Below, piece after piece: positions 34,495 through 46,280 of a stretch of 64,000 nucleotides of DNA. The stretch is from Diphasiastrum complanatum (lineage: Eukaryota; Streptophyta; Lycopodiopsida; Lycopodiales; Lycopodiaceae): the NCBI GenBank assembly GCA_029204225.1, contig CM055100.1:62338503-62402502 (forward strand), in the 5' to 3' direction. The notes under the pieces are model-generated. The model saw only the letters and a program-made list of their open reading frames with translations, was not told where the DNA came from and made no database searches. The position numbers and the translations under genes were made by a program. Every line of letters begins with the position of its first letter. Position 1 is the stretch's first letter.

Positions 34495-35440
34495 TTTAAC
34501 ATTTTCCTGACTGGGGATTTTAATGCCAAGACATCTTCACGATAGTCAGAGTTTCACGACATCACCGACCAACTCAATGTTCATGCCCTTGATAGTGATG
34601 AGATGAGAGTTACTAGAATTTTTGAGGATAGTTCGGGACCTATTACCCCATATGGTGAGTACTTATAACAGTTTGGAGAGGCTCATGAGTTAGCCATTAA
34701 TAATGGCCTAGCTTGTTGGCCAGCTGGCAGATATACTTGTCATCCTCATAGTGATGGTCATAGTGTCATTGATTATCTTATGGGGTCACCAATTCCATAC
34801 CTCTCATATTTGATTTTCATATCTCTTCCACCACCCTCTTTGATCAATCTTTCTTCTCTTTTGCTATTGGTAGTCTCCCACCCCCCAGTCATCCTCCCAC
34901 CCCACGCTTACTCGTGCACCTAGACACATATTTAGTCCTCTATACAGGCCCGTGTACCAGGAGCCTAGCCTCATTACTCCACTCTTTTCTTCATGATAAT
35001 CCAGTTGAAACACAGGCTGCTTTCCTTACTACATTTCTTCACACTGCCGCCTCTCTAGCCTTTCCCTCTAAGTCTCATAGAGGCAAATCCACACACTCTT
35101 CACCACCTCGTCCTCTATACCCCCCGTGGTATGATGCCGAATGTTGCTCTCTTCATCATCTTGTCACCCATGCACGTACTCATGCTCCTCACATTGCGAA
35201 GACCAAGGTTATGGTCTTTAACACTTCTAGAGCTTTCATGTAATGATAGGAGCTCATTCTCGATGGACAACCCCTAGAGGTGGTTGATGATACACCACCT
35301 CACAGATATCATAGACAATGTATCACTCACGATCATGTGGCAGCTCGCACTACCCGCCATGTTATGAGAGCACACAGATTTCATCCTCCTAGACGATGAC
35401 GATGGCGATCCATATTACCTCCTGCTACAACTCATATCAC
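34495..35440 (+). pseudogene. LINE C fragment (endonuclease end, linker, reverse transcriptase thumb)
   Basis: Reads TGDFNAK (active-site block of the AP-like endonuclease), FGEAHELAINNGL, GHSVIDYLMGS, then a linker (PWYDAECCSL) and abruptly KTKVMVFNTS and LDGQPLEVVDD, which belong to the region after the reverse transcriptase palm. The palm itself is missing. Stops at several places. Confidence 0.75.
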
Positions 35441-35863
35441 ATCCTTTTTCAACAATAGTGCTAGATGATATGTTTCTGTTCTTAGCAGCTATTTTTGCTC
35501 CCACTTATGGACAATTTGTGTTTTACAGTTATATTGTTCATCTTTTATGCATAGTTTTCTTTCTTGGAGACGTTTATATACACTCCCATGGTTACCACAT
35601 ACGTTTTTTGCATCGCTGGCAAACCCTCGATCGACAAGTTTGATTGAGAAATGGGTAAGTAATGGAACTTAACTAGTCGACATGTAATCTTATTGGTCTT
35701 CTCTCTCTCTCTCTTTGACCCTGCTGACGCTTCTCCCTCTGCTGATCCACCTGCCCGATGCTGATCCACCTGCTCGATCCACCTGCTGCTGCCCTGGCCT
35801 AGCTCGCCCTACCCTGGTCGCACTCACCTCCCCTCTGACCTCCATCGCACTCAGCGGGTCTCC

Positions 35864-36912
35864 ATGGCCAGAAAAAAGGGGAGCCCTCGCTCCCCTCCCC
35901 CTCGCTTCCCTCCCTCTCCTTCGCTACCCCCTCCCTCTCCTTTGCAGCCTATCGCTGGCCCTTCACACACCCCCTCGCAGCCTACTCTCTCTCCCACCAC
36001 CTCTCCCACCCCCTCGCTGGCCCTTCCCACCCCCTCGCTGCCTGCTCAGCCTACTCCCGCCCCTCCCACCCCCTCGCTGGCCCTTCCCACCCCCTCGCTG
36101 TCTGCTCAGCCTACTCCCGCCCCTCCCACCCCCTCGCTGGCCCTTCCCAACCCCTGCTGCCTGCTCACAGCCCTCCCCCCTCTTCCTTGGCCCTCTCCTT
36201 TCTCCATGGTTCTCCTGCCCCCTCCCATTATCCTCTCTCATTCCCTAAAGAAGCCTACTCTCCTACGAAAGCATTTGAACAGTACCTTCTCTCTTGCATG
36301 GAACATATTACACTGGAATCTAGCTACCTAAGGATGGAAATGGGTCAATTGAAAACCACAATACAAGCTATCACAATCGAGAAGCAAACTATGATGGCCC
36401 GGATCATATCTTTGGAAGAGACCTTGAGCAGAAAAGAAGAACCAGCCAGCACCACAAAGATCCAAGAATTGGAGGAACGGATTGAGCAACATAAGGCGGA
36501 AACCAAAACATGGGCCTCTCTATTCAAAGAAGACGTTAAAGAAGGTACACACACTTTCAATAGCGTCATCTCAGCCACCATATCCGAAGAAGAAATGCGG
36601 AAGTATAAATCTCTGAATGTGCGGGTGCGAGGAATTGAAGATACTAAGGCTCCAATTACCGAAGCATCCAGTTTCCTCACGGATACACTTTCCCACCATC
36701 ACAACGGAATGGAAAAAGCGTGGAGAACTAAAAGAGATCCAACTACACTCATCATACGGTTCACGAGAATAGAGGAGCGGCAAGCTGTCCTTAGGCGACG
36801 AGCTAGGCTGAGAGGTACCCTTGTCTTCATGGACGATGATCTCACACCTATGCAAGTTGCCGGTAAAGGAGGAAGGTTTTCAGCGAAGCCAAAGCACTGG
36901 GAAAAAGGGTGA
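35864..36912 (+). pseudogene. LINE A ORF1 (proline-rich, coiled coil, nucleic-acid binding)
   Basis: The N-terminal part (frame from 35864) is proline-rich, with a 60-bp tandem repeat coding PTPSLALPTPSLPAQPTPAP. After a frame change the 36187-36912 frame has a coiled coil (about 36310-36540, heptad-like LRMEMGQLKTTIQAITIEKQ). An RRM-like part follows (LNVRVRGIED, TLIIRFTRIEERQAVLRRRA, GTLVFMDDDLTPMQ). This is the layout of L1-type ORF1 proteins, which coat the LINE RNA. One frame change near 36250 breaks it. Confidence 0.75.
36009..36160 (+). repeat. 60-bp tandem repeat in LINE ORF1
   Basis: Two and a half units of CCCTCGCTGGCCCTTCCCAC and 40 more bases, coding for a 20-residue Pro/Ser/Thr repeat. 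Confidence 0.9.
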
Positions 36913-36921
36913 TATATCGGG

Positions 36922-38800
36922 ATGGTAAGGCCCGATACATTGACCTCCAAAAATCTGATGCATAGGGATTTGGGCCCCCCCGGACTTAGGAGCGGTTCGG
37001 GGGCCCTCACAAAAGCATTGCGGTTAAGTTTATGGAACTGCAATGGTATCCATTCTTCAGCTACAGCAGGAGACTTTAGAGATTTTTGTACTACAGGGGA
37101 TATCCTTATACTTACTGAGACACATGAGAGTCCTGAGAGAGGACTTCCTTGCATTGAGGGATTTTGCTGGCTTTCTACTTGCAGAGGGAAGACGAGGGCA
37201 CTGACTAGTCGCGGTTCAGGTGGTGTTGCTTGCTTATTTCGAGACTCTCTCCAGCCATGGGTCGAGCTACTATACACTGACGAGCAGGCTCGCTATATCT
37301 GGATCAGGTTGGACCACAAGTTGATGGAGTTAGATCGTGACATATTCTTGGCTATTTGTTATTTCCCTCCAGAGACATCAGCTTTCACCTCAGAGGAGGA
37401 GTCACCTTTCATGGATATTTCATTGGACATTATCAGATATGAGGATTGAGGATATATTCTTCTAGCGGGGGATTTCAATGCCAGGACTGGGTCTAGGCAA
37501 ACGGAATTTCACAGAGCAGCAGATGACCCACAGCGGATACATGCACTTGATTGGGATGATCTTGGTCTTATACGGCGATCGGCGGATGCAGCGGGTCCAG
37601 TCACATCATATGGGGAGCATATGCTTCAGTTGGGTGAGGCTCATGGACTGGCCATTTATAATGGCCTTCTTCAGCTGCCAGGCTCTGGTGTGGCCTTCTT
37701 CAGCTGCCAAGCTCTGGTGACTACACTTGCTTCACACATAGTGGAGGACATAGCGTCGTCGACTATTTCATGGGTTCACCGTTTCTCCTTCACTTCATTT
37801 CATCCTTCTCTGTACACCGCACCACTCTTTCTGATCATTCATATCTCTCACTCTCTGTCGGTCATCTCCACATCACACCTATTTTCTCTTCGACCCCTAC
37901 AGCTAAACCCACCTACCGCTACACTTCACATCACACACCACTATACAAAGAAGCCCTCTCCATCTCCTTACCTATTTCCCACATGAGCATACTTTAGAGG
38001 AGCAGTCCCTCTTTCTTGTCCAGACCATCCATACTGCAGCTTCCATTGCCTTTCCATCCCCACGGCCCAAAGACCAGCAACGTCATAGACCCTATAACCC
38101 CTGGTATGATCAGGATTGCATCCAGCTACATCAGAACCTCATATATGCTTGCTCCCATCTTCCTCATATGACCAAAACCATATCTCGTGTCTACCGCAGA
38201 ACCACCAAAAAAAGAAAATTGCATACGAGATTGGTCAGGGTAAGAAATTGATGGATCTCCTCTTTAGTTCTTCCTCAGGTTCATTCTGGAAGAGGTTCCT
38301 TCCACGGTCACCCCCACCACGGATCACAGACCTCAGCACTTGGGTCGCATATGCCACATCATTGTACACCATCCCAGATACCCCTCCTCTTCCCACCTCC
38401 TGTCTCATGGATACTTCTGCCATATTCACTAACGAACTTATAGAAAAGGCCATCACATGACTCCATTTCCATAAAGCCAAAGACATTGATGAGCTAGAGG
38501 CTGAACTTCTAAAGTATGCTCCCGACATCCTCTCACCCTTTCTCTCTATCCTATTCAACCGAGCTGTCACCTCTGATTTTCCCTCTCCATGGTCCACAAA
38601 CCTCATTCACCCTATCCACAAAGATGGGGACCCCATGAAAGCTGACAACTACCGCACCATTATGATCAGTCACCTCTTCGCCAAAGTATATGGTTCTATC
38701 CTACAGTCAGAGATCAGTACAGAGATGGATGCTAGATCACTCCATGCCATTGGACAGGCGGGTTTCAGACCGGGATATACTACATCGGATCTTTGAGGTA
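36922..38800 (+). pseudogene. LINE A ORF2 endonuclease and truncated reverse transcriptase
   Basis: Endonuclease/exonuclease/phosphatase fold: LRLSLWNCNGI, DILILTETHESPER, GSGGVACLFRDSL, FLAICYFPPETS, LLAGDFNART (after a TGA at 37447-37449), SDHSYLSLSVGH. A 28-bp tandem duplication (about 37662-37717, GCCTTCTTCAGCTGCCA) disrupts the end of the domain. The later part reads LFNRAVTSDFPSPWS, LIHPIHKDGDPMKADNYRTI and GQAGFRPGYTTSD, the first reverse transcriptase motifs; it then breaks. Confidence 0.82.
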
Positions 38801-38829
38801 GTCTGCGGATAGCGATGGGTCAGTTTTGG

Positions 38830-39440
38830 GGTTTCTTCACATCAGCTGGCTATTGAGACTGGCAGATACAGTGGCACCCCACGAGAGGACCGGCTCTGTA
38901 GCATGTGTGTTATGCATGAGACTGATACAAAATCTTTATGATACCCCTATAGTCAACAGGACGAGTCACATTTCCTCTTCAGATGTCCAGCCTACTATGA
39001 GATACGGGGGCTGTACTACTGCTTGTTCAGAGAGCACCCAGTTACACTTTCTACCTTGATATCTTATGAGGACCCTAGATGTGTCGCACTGATGATCCGA
39101 GAGATGTCAGACCTGAGGAGGAGAAGACTAGATGGTACACATTCCCTGACACAGCTGAGCATTGATGAGTGCATATCCCGTCGGAGACAGAGATCCGAGG
39201 TACCCATAGGCAGCGACTCAGATGGAGAGGCCGAGATTCCCGACTCCTTCGTACACCGGCATCAGAGACCATGTCGATGGCCAGAGAGACAGTCAGTTAT
39301 TAGATCACAACCCAGAGCGCCACGGCAGCAGAGACGACACCGATGGCCTATCCGGCGACAGAGGTCCAGGGCACATCTAATCACACCTTCACAGCATACC
39401 ATCCACCATTTCTTTCATGCTGATGGGCATCGTGATATAT
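38830..39440 (+). pseudogene. LINE A ORF2 C-terminal Cys/His region
   Basis: Reads ETGRYSGTPREDRLCSMC, then in a shifted frame ESHFLFRCPAYYEIRGLYYC, matching the CX2C-HX4C-type finger at the end of plant LINE ORF2. An Arg-rich tail follows (RRRQRSEVPIGSDSDGE). It ends at 39440. The same end is found in LINE B at 41595-41870. Confidence 0.75.
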
Positions 39441-40109
39441 GATTCTAGGCTATTGGATCCTGACTGGGCCAGCTGTCTTTATGCATTGTATTTGCAGTTA
39501 TTTAGTTTTATAGATGATTGAGCTTTAAGCTCCTATGTGCACACTTGACATGTACCTTTTCTTAGTCCTATGTACCTTAGGGTATTCAAGGACATTAATA
39601 AAATCTTTCTTTCTTTCTCTCTCTCTCTCTCTCTCTCTAAATCTACGCTTAATAAATCCACTACCCACCCAACTCCATTGCAGCAAAGTCCTACTATATC
39701 TATTGCTCCACTTGGCACTCCCCATTCCACCCATTGATTCATACGTTTTGCGGCCCACCAATTCAAATGTTTTCGACCTTTATACTCCTTCCAAGACCTA
39801 TGACCTACATGCCACCATACCAAAAAAAATGAAGCAGCTTCAATCAAGTTCTCAACAATGAAAAGAGACATGGCTAATCTCATACAAGTAGTGCAAGCTC
39901 TACAAGCGGACATGAATAATATGAAGGAAGAAATCAATGCCCTAAGCAAGAATCTTCCAAGAAGCAAGTAATAAAAACACCGACCCAAGTCAATGACACC
40001 AAGAACCAAAAGCCAAGTCCCCGAATGACCTCAATTATCTCAACTACACTCAGTGAGGAGAAACTAAGTGAACAAAATGTCCTTCAATATCCGGAATAGA
40101 TGAACAATT

Positions 40110-40640
40110 ACAAGATGTTGCTTAGGAACAAGAACAGGAAGCCTTAGGAACTTATGAACAGGAACTTAGGAACATTAATAGGAAAGGACCTACATTCCTA
40201 ATTGATAACTGTTCTACGACATTACTTCACTTTGGAGCCAAATATATAACATGATTTGCTACCGCCAAGGAACTGGAACAAGAAGCCCTAGGGACTTAGG
40301 AACAAGAACAAGATTTAGGAACTTAGGAACATGAACTTTGGAATAGGAACAAAAACTTAGGAACATGAAGCCCTAGGAACTTAGGAACAGGAACAAGAAC
40401 AAGAACAACAACAACAACATGAACGTAGGAACAATAACAAGAACAAGAACAACAACATAAACGTAGGAACAGGTCTTGGAACAGGAATAGGAGGCCCTAG
40501 GAACTTAGGAACATGAACAGGAACAAGAACTTAGGAACATGAACAAGAATCTAGGAATAGGAACATGAATAGAAACAAAACTTGGAAATAGATATTTAAG
40601 AACAAGAAGTCCTAAGAACTTAGGTTTAAGAGGAACATGA
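40110..40640. repeat. GGAAC-rich degenerate satellite-like tract
   Basis: Over 500 bp made largely of variants of GGAACTTAGGAACA and GAACAAGAAC, with interspersed GGAACAGGAATAGG. There is no fixed period. Related hairpin-forming GTTCCTA/TAGGAAC blocks occur at 41130-41290. Confidence 0.85.
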
Positions 40641-41129
40641 ACATGAATAGAAACATTAATTTTTTACACATGGAACACTTTCCGTGAAAGGTAAGGGAAA
40701 ATGATCTTTCTTTGTAACCGCATTCAACGTCTTCAGATTCACACAGATAGGTTCCAATAGGAATAGGAATAGGAGCTCGACCTAAGACCCTTCTTTTGTG
40801 GATGAACTTGGAAACTCTTAGGAATGGAAACAAGATTAGAAACTTAGGAACATGCTTTTGAACCTTCATAAGTCATAGTACATAGGTATATTAGAACAAC
40901 ACTAGGTTACTGAGAATAGATTGGTACATAATATCATGTAGACCATGCTTTAATATGTTCAAGATAATGATTAGGGATACAAAAGATAAAGAAAGCTTAC
41001 AAAACATTACGCCATTTTCAACCAAAATGCTATAGCCCAAAATGCCAAAAAAACAAACAGCTTTTAAGTTTTCAGCATGTTGTATCAACATGAAAAAGAG
41101 GTCATAAATTTAGGCATTGACTAGTCTAG

Positions 41130-41192
41130 AACCGTTCCTATTTAGGAACGGTTCCATTGCTAATAGGTATGGTTCTGTTCCTAAATAGGAAC
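41130..41192. repeat. Two palindromes of the GTTCC family
   Basis: AACCGTTCCTA-TT-TAGGAACGGTT (41130-41153) is a perfect 11-bp hairpin. GTTCCTA-AA-TAGGAAC (41177-41192) is a perfect 7-bp hairpin. Between and after them lie further GGAACGGTACC pieces. Confidence 0.9.
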
Positions 41193-42230
41193 AAAACTGT
41201 ACCAAGAAAATCCATCCTAAGAAATGGAGTGGCCATTCCTTAGGAACGGTACCGTACCCATTCATATCCCCAAATGTTAGGAACGGGTATCAATGATAGG
41301 AGCATTAATATGTCTCCGAATTGAATAAAATAAAAATAATGTTGCAGCTACTATGGTGATATAATGATATAATGATACAATGAAGTATGCTATAACACAT
41401 GGGGTGGTGGAGTTGAGTTCTGTAGTTTGTTGAGATGTTTGAAAGGCTCTTGGTCTCAATTCTATACCCTACCTCTGATCACGATGCGAGTGGTGCTAGT
41501 CTCGAGACTCGATATTTGTCTTATCCTCAAATAGTTTCTCAATCTCAATGGCTGTTATGGAGTTTCTCCTCAAGAAAAAGAAGCTAATCTAGGGCTAGGA
41601 GCCTAGATCTTCATATTGATCCCACTGACATAAGTGTCGGTGTAGAAAAAACATCTCCCATATCATTAGGGCAACACAACATGGATCCTCATAGAAAATA
41701 AGAGAGCGTAATGTGATTGGAGAATCACGAAAAAGGCAATGGTAATGCCTTTTAATCTCATAGTAAATAGGACTCTTGAATATAATATCCTCAGACTCCA
41801 CCTCGCCTAATGTACATAACTGGCAAATCTTGCTCTCACATGGGATACCTTGGAAACATCTTGTCTCCACTTATGACTAATGCGAGGAAACCCGAAATTG
41901 ACCCAATTTAAACTAGAGGCAATGTGAAAGACCACTATCCAGGTACAGAGGTAATTGTGGTGCATTAGGAGCATCCAACTATAGAAAATGGGAACGATAG
42001 AAGTCTAACTTGACCCCAAAAGGTCCTTGGACCACGGAGGCATGTGCCTTCCCAAGTCTGGCTGTAGCTGTATGTCTCATACCAAATATAGGACCGGTGA
42101 AAAGAACCCCAAGATAGGTGTAGGATGACAGAATCTCCCCCAGTGCGTCGGCTGAAGGCCTGGTAACTCCCATATCATCTCAATCAATGGCTCGTATGCG
42201 TAGCTGGTCGTCAGCATCATGGAACTCTAC

Positions 42231-42812
42231 CTATTGTGCAGCTGTTCTGGTGTTAAAATCACTAGTAAGAAGAATAGAACCTTTGTTTGAGACTCTGATA
42301 ATGTATGTGGAGAGATCAGTGAATGGAGAGCCAATGCCCTCTACATAAGAGGACTCTGGAGGGAAGTAGCACGCAACAATGAAGAGCTCTCTGGCCAATC
42401 CGATATCATGTCCAATGAGATGGACCCATATATATCGTGCATATTCATCATGTCTGATAAACTCTATAGTCGAATGTAGTGACTCTCTGTATATACATGC
42501 GACCCCACCTGAACCTCTACCGCTCGTGGATCTCGCCTCTGCCTTGTATACTGAGTCCCACTTGTAGCCTGAGAATGTAGGTAGGCCTCTGATCTGGCTC
42601 TCACGTGTCTCCATAAAGAACAAAATATCTCTGTGTGATGAAATCCATAAGGTCGTCGGCAGTAGATGAAGAAGAGTGTATACCATTACAATTCCAAACT
42701 CCAATATGCAGATGGTGTGGATGGGGCCCCAGGATGCTCCCTTACCCGAGGGCCCCAACTCCCTATTGGTGGGAGCTTGTGGGTACACCGTCAAGGTAGC
42801 GAACCTGTCCAT
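42231..42812 (-). pseudogene. LINE B endonuclease
   Basis: Open frame of 193 codons: ILFFMETRESQIRGLPTFSG, RGSGGVACIYRESLHS, ARYIWVHLIGHD, LFIVACYFPPESS, ILLTSDFNTRT. The last motif is SDFN where GDFN is expected, a change at the metal-binding block. The frame stops right after it. Confidence 0.8.
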
Positions 42813-42999
42813 CCCGATAAATCACACCGGCCTGACGCCTTGGCTTCCTAGAAGGCTTGACGCCTTTTCTTCCACTTGGATGTATGTGAGCTCATCATCC
42901 ATGAAGAGTCATGTATCTTTCAGCTTAGCTCTCTTACATAGGACATCTCTACGAGTGATAGACGAGGTGAAACGAATAATCAAAATAGTATTATCTCGT

Positions 43000-43961
43000 T
43001 TTGTCCACCATGCCGTATCAAGCCCTTCACTATGGTGGCCTAAAATGGTTTCAAGAATAATCAAAATAGTATTATCTCGTTTTGTTTCTTCAATGGCATT
43101 TTGAGTATCTACAATGCCACGTACCCGAAGATTGAGAGCTTTGCTCCCCCAAAGTCTCTCCTCGAAACTGAAATAATCGAGGAGATAGGTGCAATAGGTT
43201 TAGGTCCTTTCTTGAGCACCGCTGCCCAAGACATGGTTTCTTCCTTATGCTGCTCAGTCTTATCTTCCAATTCTTTGAGATGGTTTCAGGATTCTTGTGT
43301 GGCAAGAATAGGTTGGCCTCTAAGCTCATGCGTCAATGTGTCCATTTCTTTTTTCAGTTTATCTGTCGCCTCTATGAGCTTTGTCTTCAATCCCAAATTT
43401 TTAGCTTGCAGGTCCCCCATTTTCGCTTTGATCTTGCTGTTTTCTGCTTCCAAATAGCTTTCCTGTTGTTGAAGTTCCCACAGTTCCCGTTTTAGCCAGC
43501 CTAGTTCATAGACAAAGAATCCCTCCATAGGTTGGGAAGGAGTGTAATTGTGAGACAGATGAGCAGAATGGTGTCGGAAATGGGGTGGAACTGCCTTGTG
43601 CTGTCTGCTGTCCTTCGACACTGTTGTCTTGGTGCGGTGGCAGCTGAGGATCTGTACTGGATTGACTTGCTGAGGAATCAGCAGAGTAGGGTGGAGAGCG
43701 TGGGTCTGATACAGCTGTAATAGAGGCACCTTTCTCAGAAGCAAAGGTCTGTCCATGTGCGATGGAGGCACTTTCCTCTTTTCTAGCTGCGATGGATCGA
43801 AGTGCGACGGAGGTACCCTGTTCAGGTGCGATGGAAGGGTCTGGTCCAGGTGCGATGGAGGTGGTGTCCGGGCCAGCAGGGCGGGTGGGAGAGCGGGGGG
43901 AGTTACCTTCCCCCATGCTTACGTGGAGCCATAAGATGGAGTGGGTAGATGGTAGACTCAA
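43000..43961 (-). pseudogene. LINE B ORF1
   Basis: Ser/Thr/Pro-rich start (PRSPTRPAGPDTTSIAPGPD) with repeated SIAPG/SIAPE units, then in another frame a coiled coil (LGWLKRELWELQQQESYLEA, about 43505-43300), then degraded RRM-like remains. This parallels ORF1 of LINE A in order but is more decayed. Confidence 0.7.
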
Positions 43962-44020
43962 GCTATCTATTCCCTTTCCCTCTAGGTGGTGGCAGTAAGG
44001 CAGCGGCCCCCTTCTTCCAT

Positions 44021-44070
<50 letters not shown>

Positions 44071-44073
<3 letters not shown>

Positions 44074-45776
44074 CTCCACTAAACATAAGTTAGTGAATAG
44101 AAAAGAAGAGCCAATACATAGAGGGATGTGTCTCTTAGAAACTACCTTACATAATTAAACCTAACTTAACAGTAAATGGCATGAAAATAAATTGTGTGAG
44201 GCACAATGCCCAAAGTCAGCCAGTATCCCTACAATCAGCTCCACGGATAATATCATAACGTTCAATGGGGATGATTTGAAAATTTGCTTGACCAATGAAT
44301 TCACCAATATGGTAGAGAAGTGCCAAAAACATAAGAGTACTCTGAAAATAATGAGAGTTAGCAACTTCAACCCATAAAGGCAACAGTGCAGGAATGGGTT
44401 AGCATGAATGTGAGAAACAATGCAAGTCTTGAGGAAACATTGTGTACTAATAATGTCAACTAACATGGTAAATTCCTTAACTTATTAACGTAATTGCAGA
44501 TAATATGATGAGGTCCAGGCTTTCTAGCCCAAGTAGAATATGCAAGGTGGGCAGGGCAATCAAATGGATGAGGAAATTCAGGAGGGCTAGGTACTCAAAA
44601 AAGTAAAGCTTAAAATTGTTAGTATAATCGGCAGATTGGTAATGGACCATGGCAAGTGGGGTATAAGGTTGCTTGCAGTATTGAGATATATGATTTGGAC
44701 TCTTGCCCTTAGTACAGAAAATCTTCTTACAAATCTTGTTCATCTCTTCATTGGACCAACCATGGAGGACAATAGGACATGGAGTATAACAAGGAGTAAA
44801 CTATGAAATAGTGGATGATGCAATGTGTCAAACAGGACTTGAAGCAACACCGGATGATGAAATGAGCCAATTGTCCAGCTCATTGCCATTATTAGATCCA
44901 CTATCGAAGGATGCTTCAACTTTGTCACAAAAATCATGGAGAATAGGATTAGGACCAGAAGGAGTGAAAGGAAAGGTAGTGACAGGATGGATGGGTTCTA
45001 AGATATCATCTTGGGTAGAAATAGAAGGGGCAGCTGGGGTGACAAGGGTCATTGAGAACTCTCACAAATGTCGAGAGCTCACGCATCTGGGATGAAATAT
45101 CAACAATAACTTGCTAAAGGTCTTCCAATTGCTGAGCATGATCCTCCAAACAAAGAGAAAGATACTCAGTACTGGAAGAGGCATAATTGGTAGTCAGCAT
45201 GACTAGTTAGAAAGTCTAGGAAATGATGAAATGATGTAAATAACAATTGCAAGGTGCAGCGAGCAGTTGGAAGGAAATTACAGGAGGCAGCGATTACGAA
45301 GGCAGGGCAGTGATTTACGGGGGGCAGTGACTTAAAGGGGCAATGAATTGCTCCAAAATGCTGGTGCAATTTCCATAGCTGAGGAATTTCTTGATTCTTG
45401 ATTTATCTGTTTGTAATGAATCTGCGTTCTTTATCAAGAAAGCTCCTTCTGGTTGATGTGCTCCAGCTGTACCTATATGTGCAGTTCAACTTAATCCCCA
45501 ATTAAATTATGCTTCATTGATTTTATTTTTCTCCTCATTTTGGATAGCTCTGTTGGCTTCAGTTAAAGTGAACCCCAGCAGTATGCTATCAAAACCCTCC
45601 AGAATTTTGAAGTGTCCCACATTTATATAAGATTTTGAACAAAGAGCTTTTTCTCTCTCTTAATTGTGTGCTGGATGGAAGTGGCTTGAGTTTTTTTATT
45701 GAATGGCATTCAAGACTGAGCGTTATTGTTTCCCTGAAGCTTACGCTTACATGCATTGATGTTCTGGTGCTTGCAG
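44071..45776. other. Intron sequence without recognised gene
   Basis: Two minus-strand frames (44477-44743 and 44828-45052) look slightly protein-like but match no family I recognise. They may belong to a decayed transposon. Confidence 0.4.
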
Positions 45777-45902
45777 GCTCTGAATATAGAGATGATAATC
45801 TGTCTTCAATTGCTCCCTCTGCTGTTTATAGTGGATCGTCCGCATATCCACTCAAATTGGCCTCTGGTGATGCTGATAAAAGTGAGATAACATCCAGAAA
45901 AG
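45777..45902 (+). CDS. WASH1: WASH1 exon F (IAPSA motif)
   Basis: 126 nt, phase 1 to phase 1: GSEYRDDNLSSIAPSAVYSG then SSAYPLKLASGDADK. IAPSA is shared with animal WASH1 (GIAPSAPG), just before the polyproline part. Acceptor gtgcttgcag. The donor is AAAAG followed by gcaagt, a typical GC-type donor. Confidence 0.82.
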
Positions 45903-46280
45903 GCAAGTATTTGCACATACAGTAGGCCTTTGTCATGGGACATAGTAGAACTCAAGCGTAGGGTTTCCTGCTTGTTAAGCAGCCAAAGATGAAGTGCATG
46001 AATATGCTCTGGAATTCTGTCTGCCAGTTAAATCTTGAAGCAAAGTGCCAAGCTGGGTATTATTGATTGCCTTGAAATTATTGAGGTCAAACTGCCAAGT
46101 AGTTTCTTTTTCTAGAGGCATTGTTAGATTAGGTGTGTTTCTTACCAAAGTTTCAAGATTTTGTGTGCTCACACACATGTTCGTGCGAAACCATTAGTGT
46201 AGTTTTTTGCTCAACTCACTGATGCATGTCTATTGGTTCAGTGCATCAAACCTGAGAAAACACTTAATAAGGTTTAATAA

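Larger units (their letters stand above)
35698..39638 (+). mobile_element. L1-like LINE A, nearly full length but without reverse transcriptase core
   Basis: Starts right after a (CT)n run (35698-35715) and ends in (TC)n (about 39605-39638). Order: ORF1 (35864-36912), endonuclease (36922-37870), linker, beginning of reverse transcriptase (38460-38800), C-terminal Cys/His region (38830-39440), 3' untranslated part. The catalytic palm is deleted at about 38800. It shares family features with LINE B and LINE C. Confidence 0.85.
41595..44070 (-). mobile_element. L1-like LINE B, minus strand, without reverse transcriptase core
   Basis: Begins on the minus strand next to a (CT)n run (44070-44023). 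ORF1 lies in 43961-43000, endonuclease in 42812-42231. The sequence then jumps to a post-palm segment (42173-41979: GEILSSYTYLGVLFTGPIFG) and the C-terminal Cys/His region (41870-41595: CESKICQLC, EDIIFKSPIYYEI). About 700 bp that should hold the catalytic palm are absent. The 3' end is not resolved. Confidence 0.82.

Noticed and set aside
39023-39442. Arg-rich 139-residue frame as an independent gene
   Set aside because: It contains the C-terminal Cys/His region of LINE A and matches the end of LINE B.
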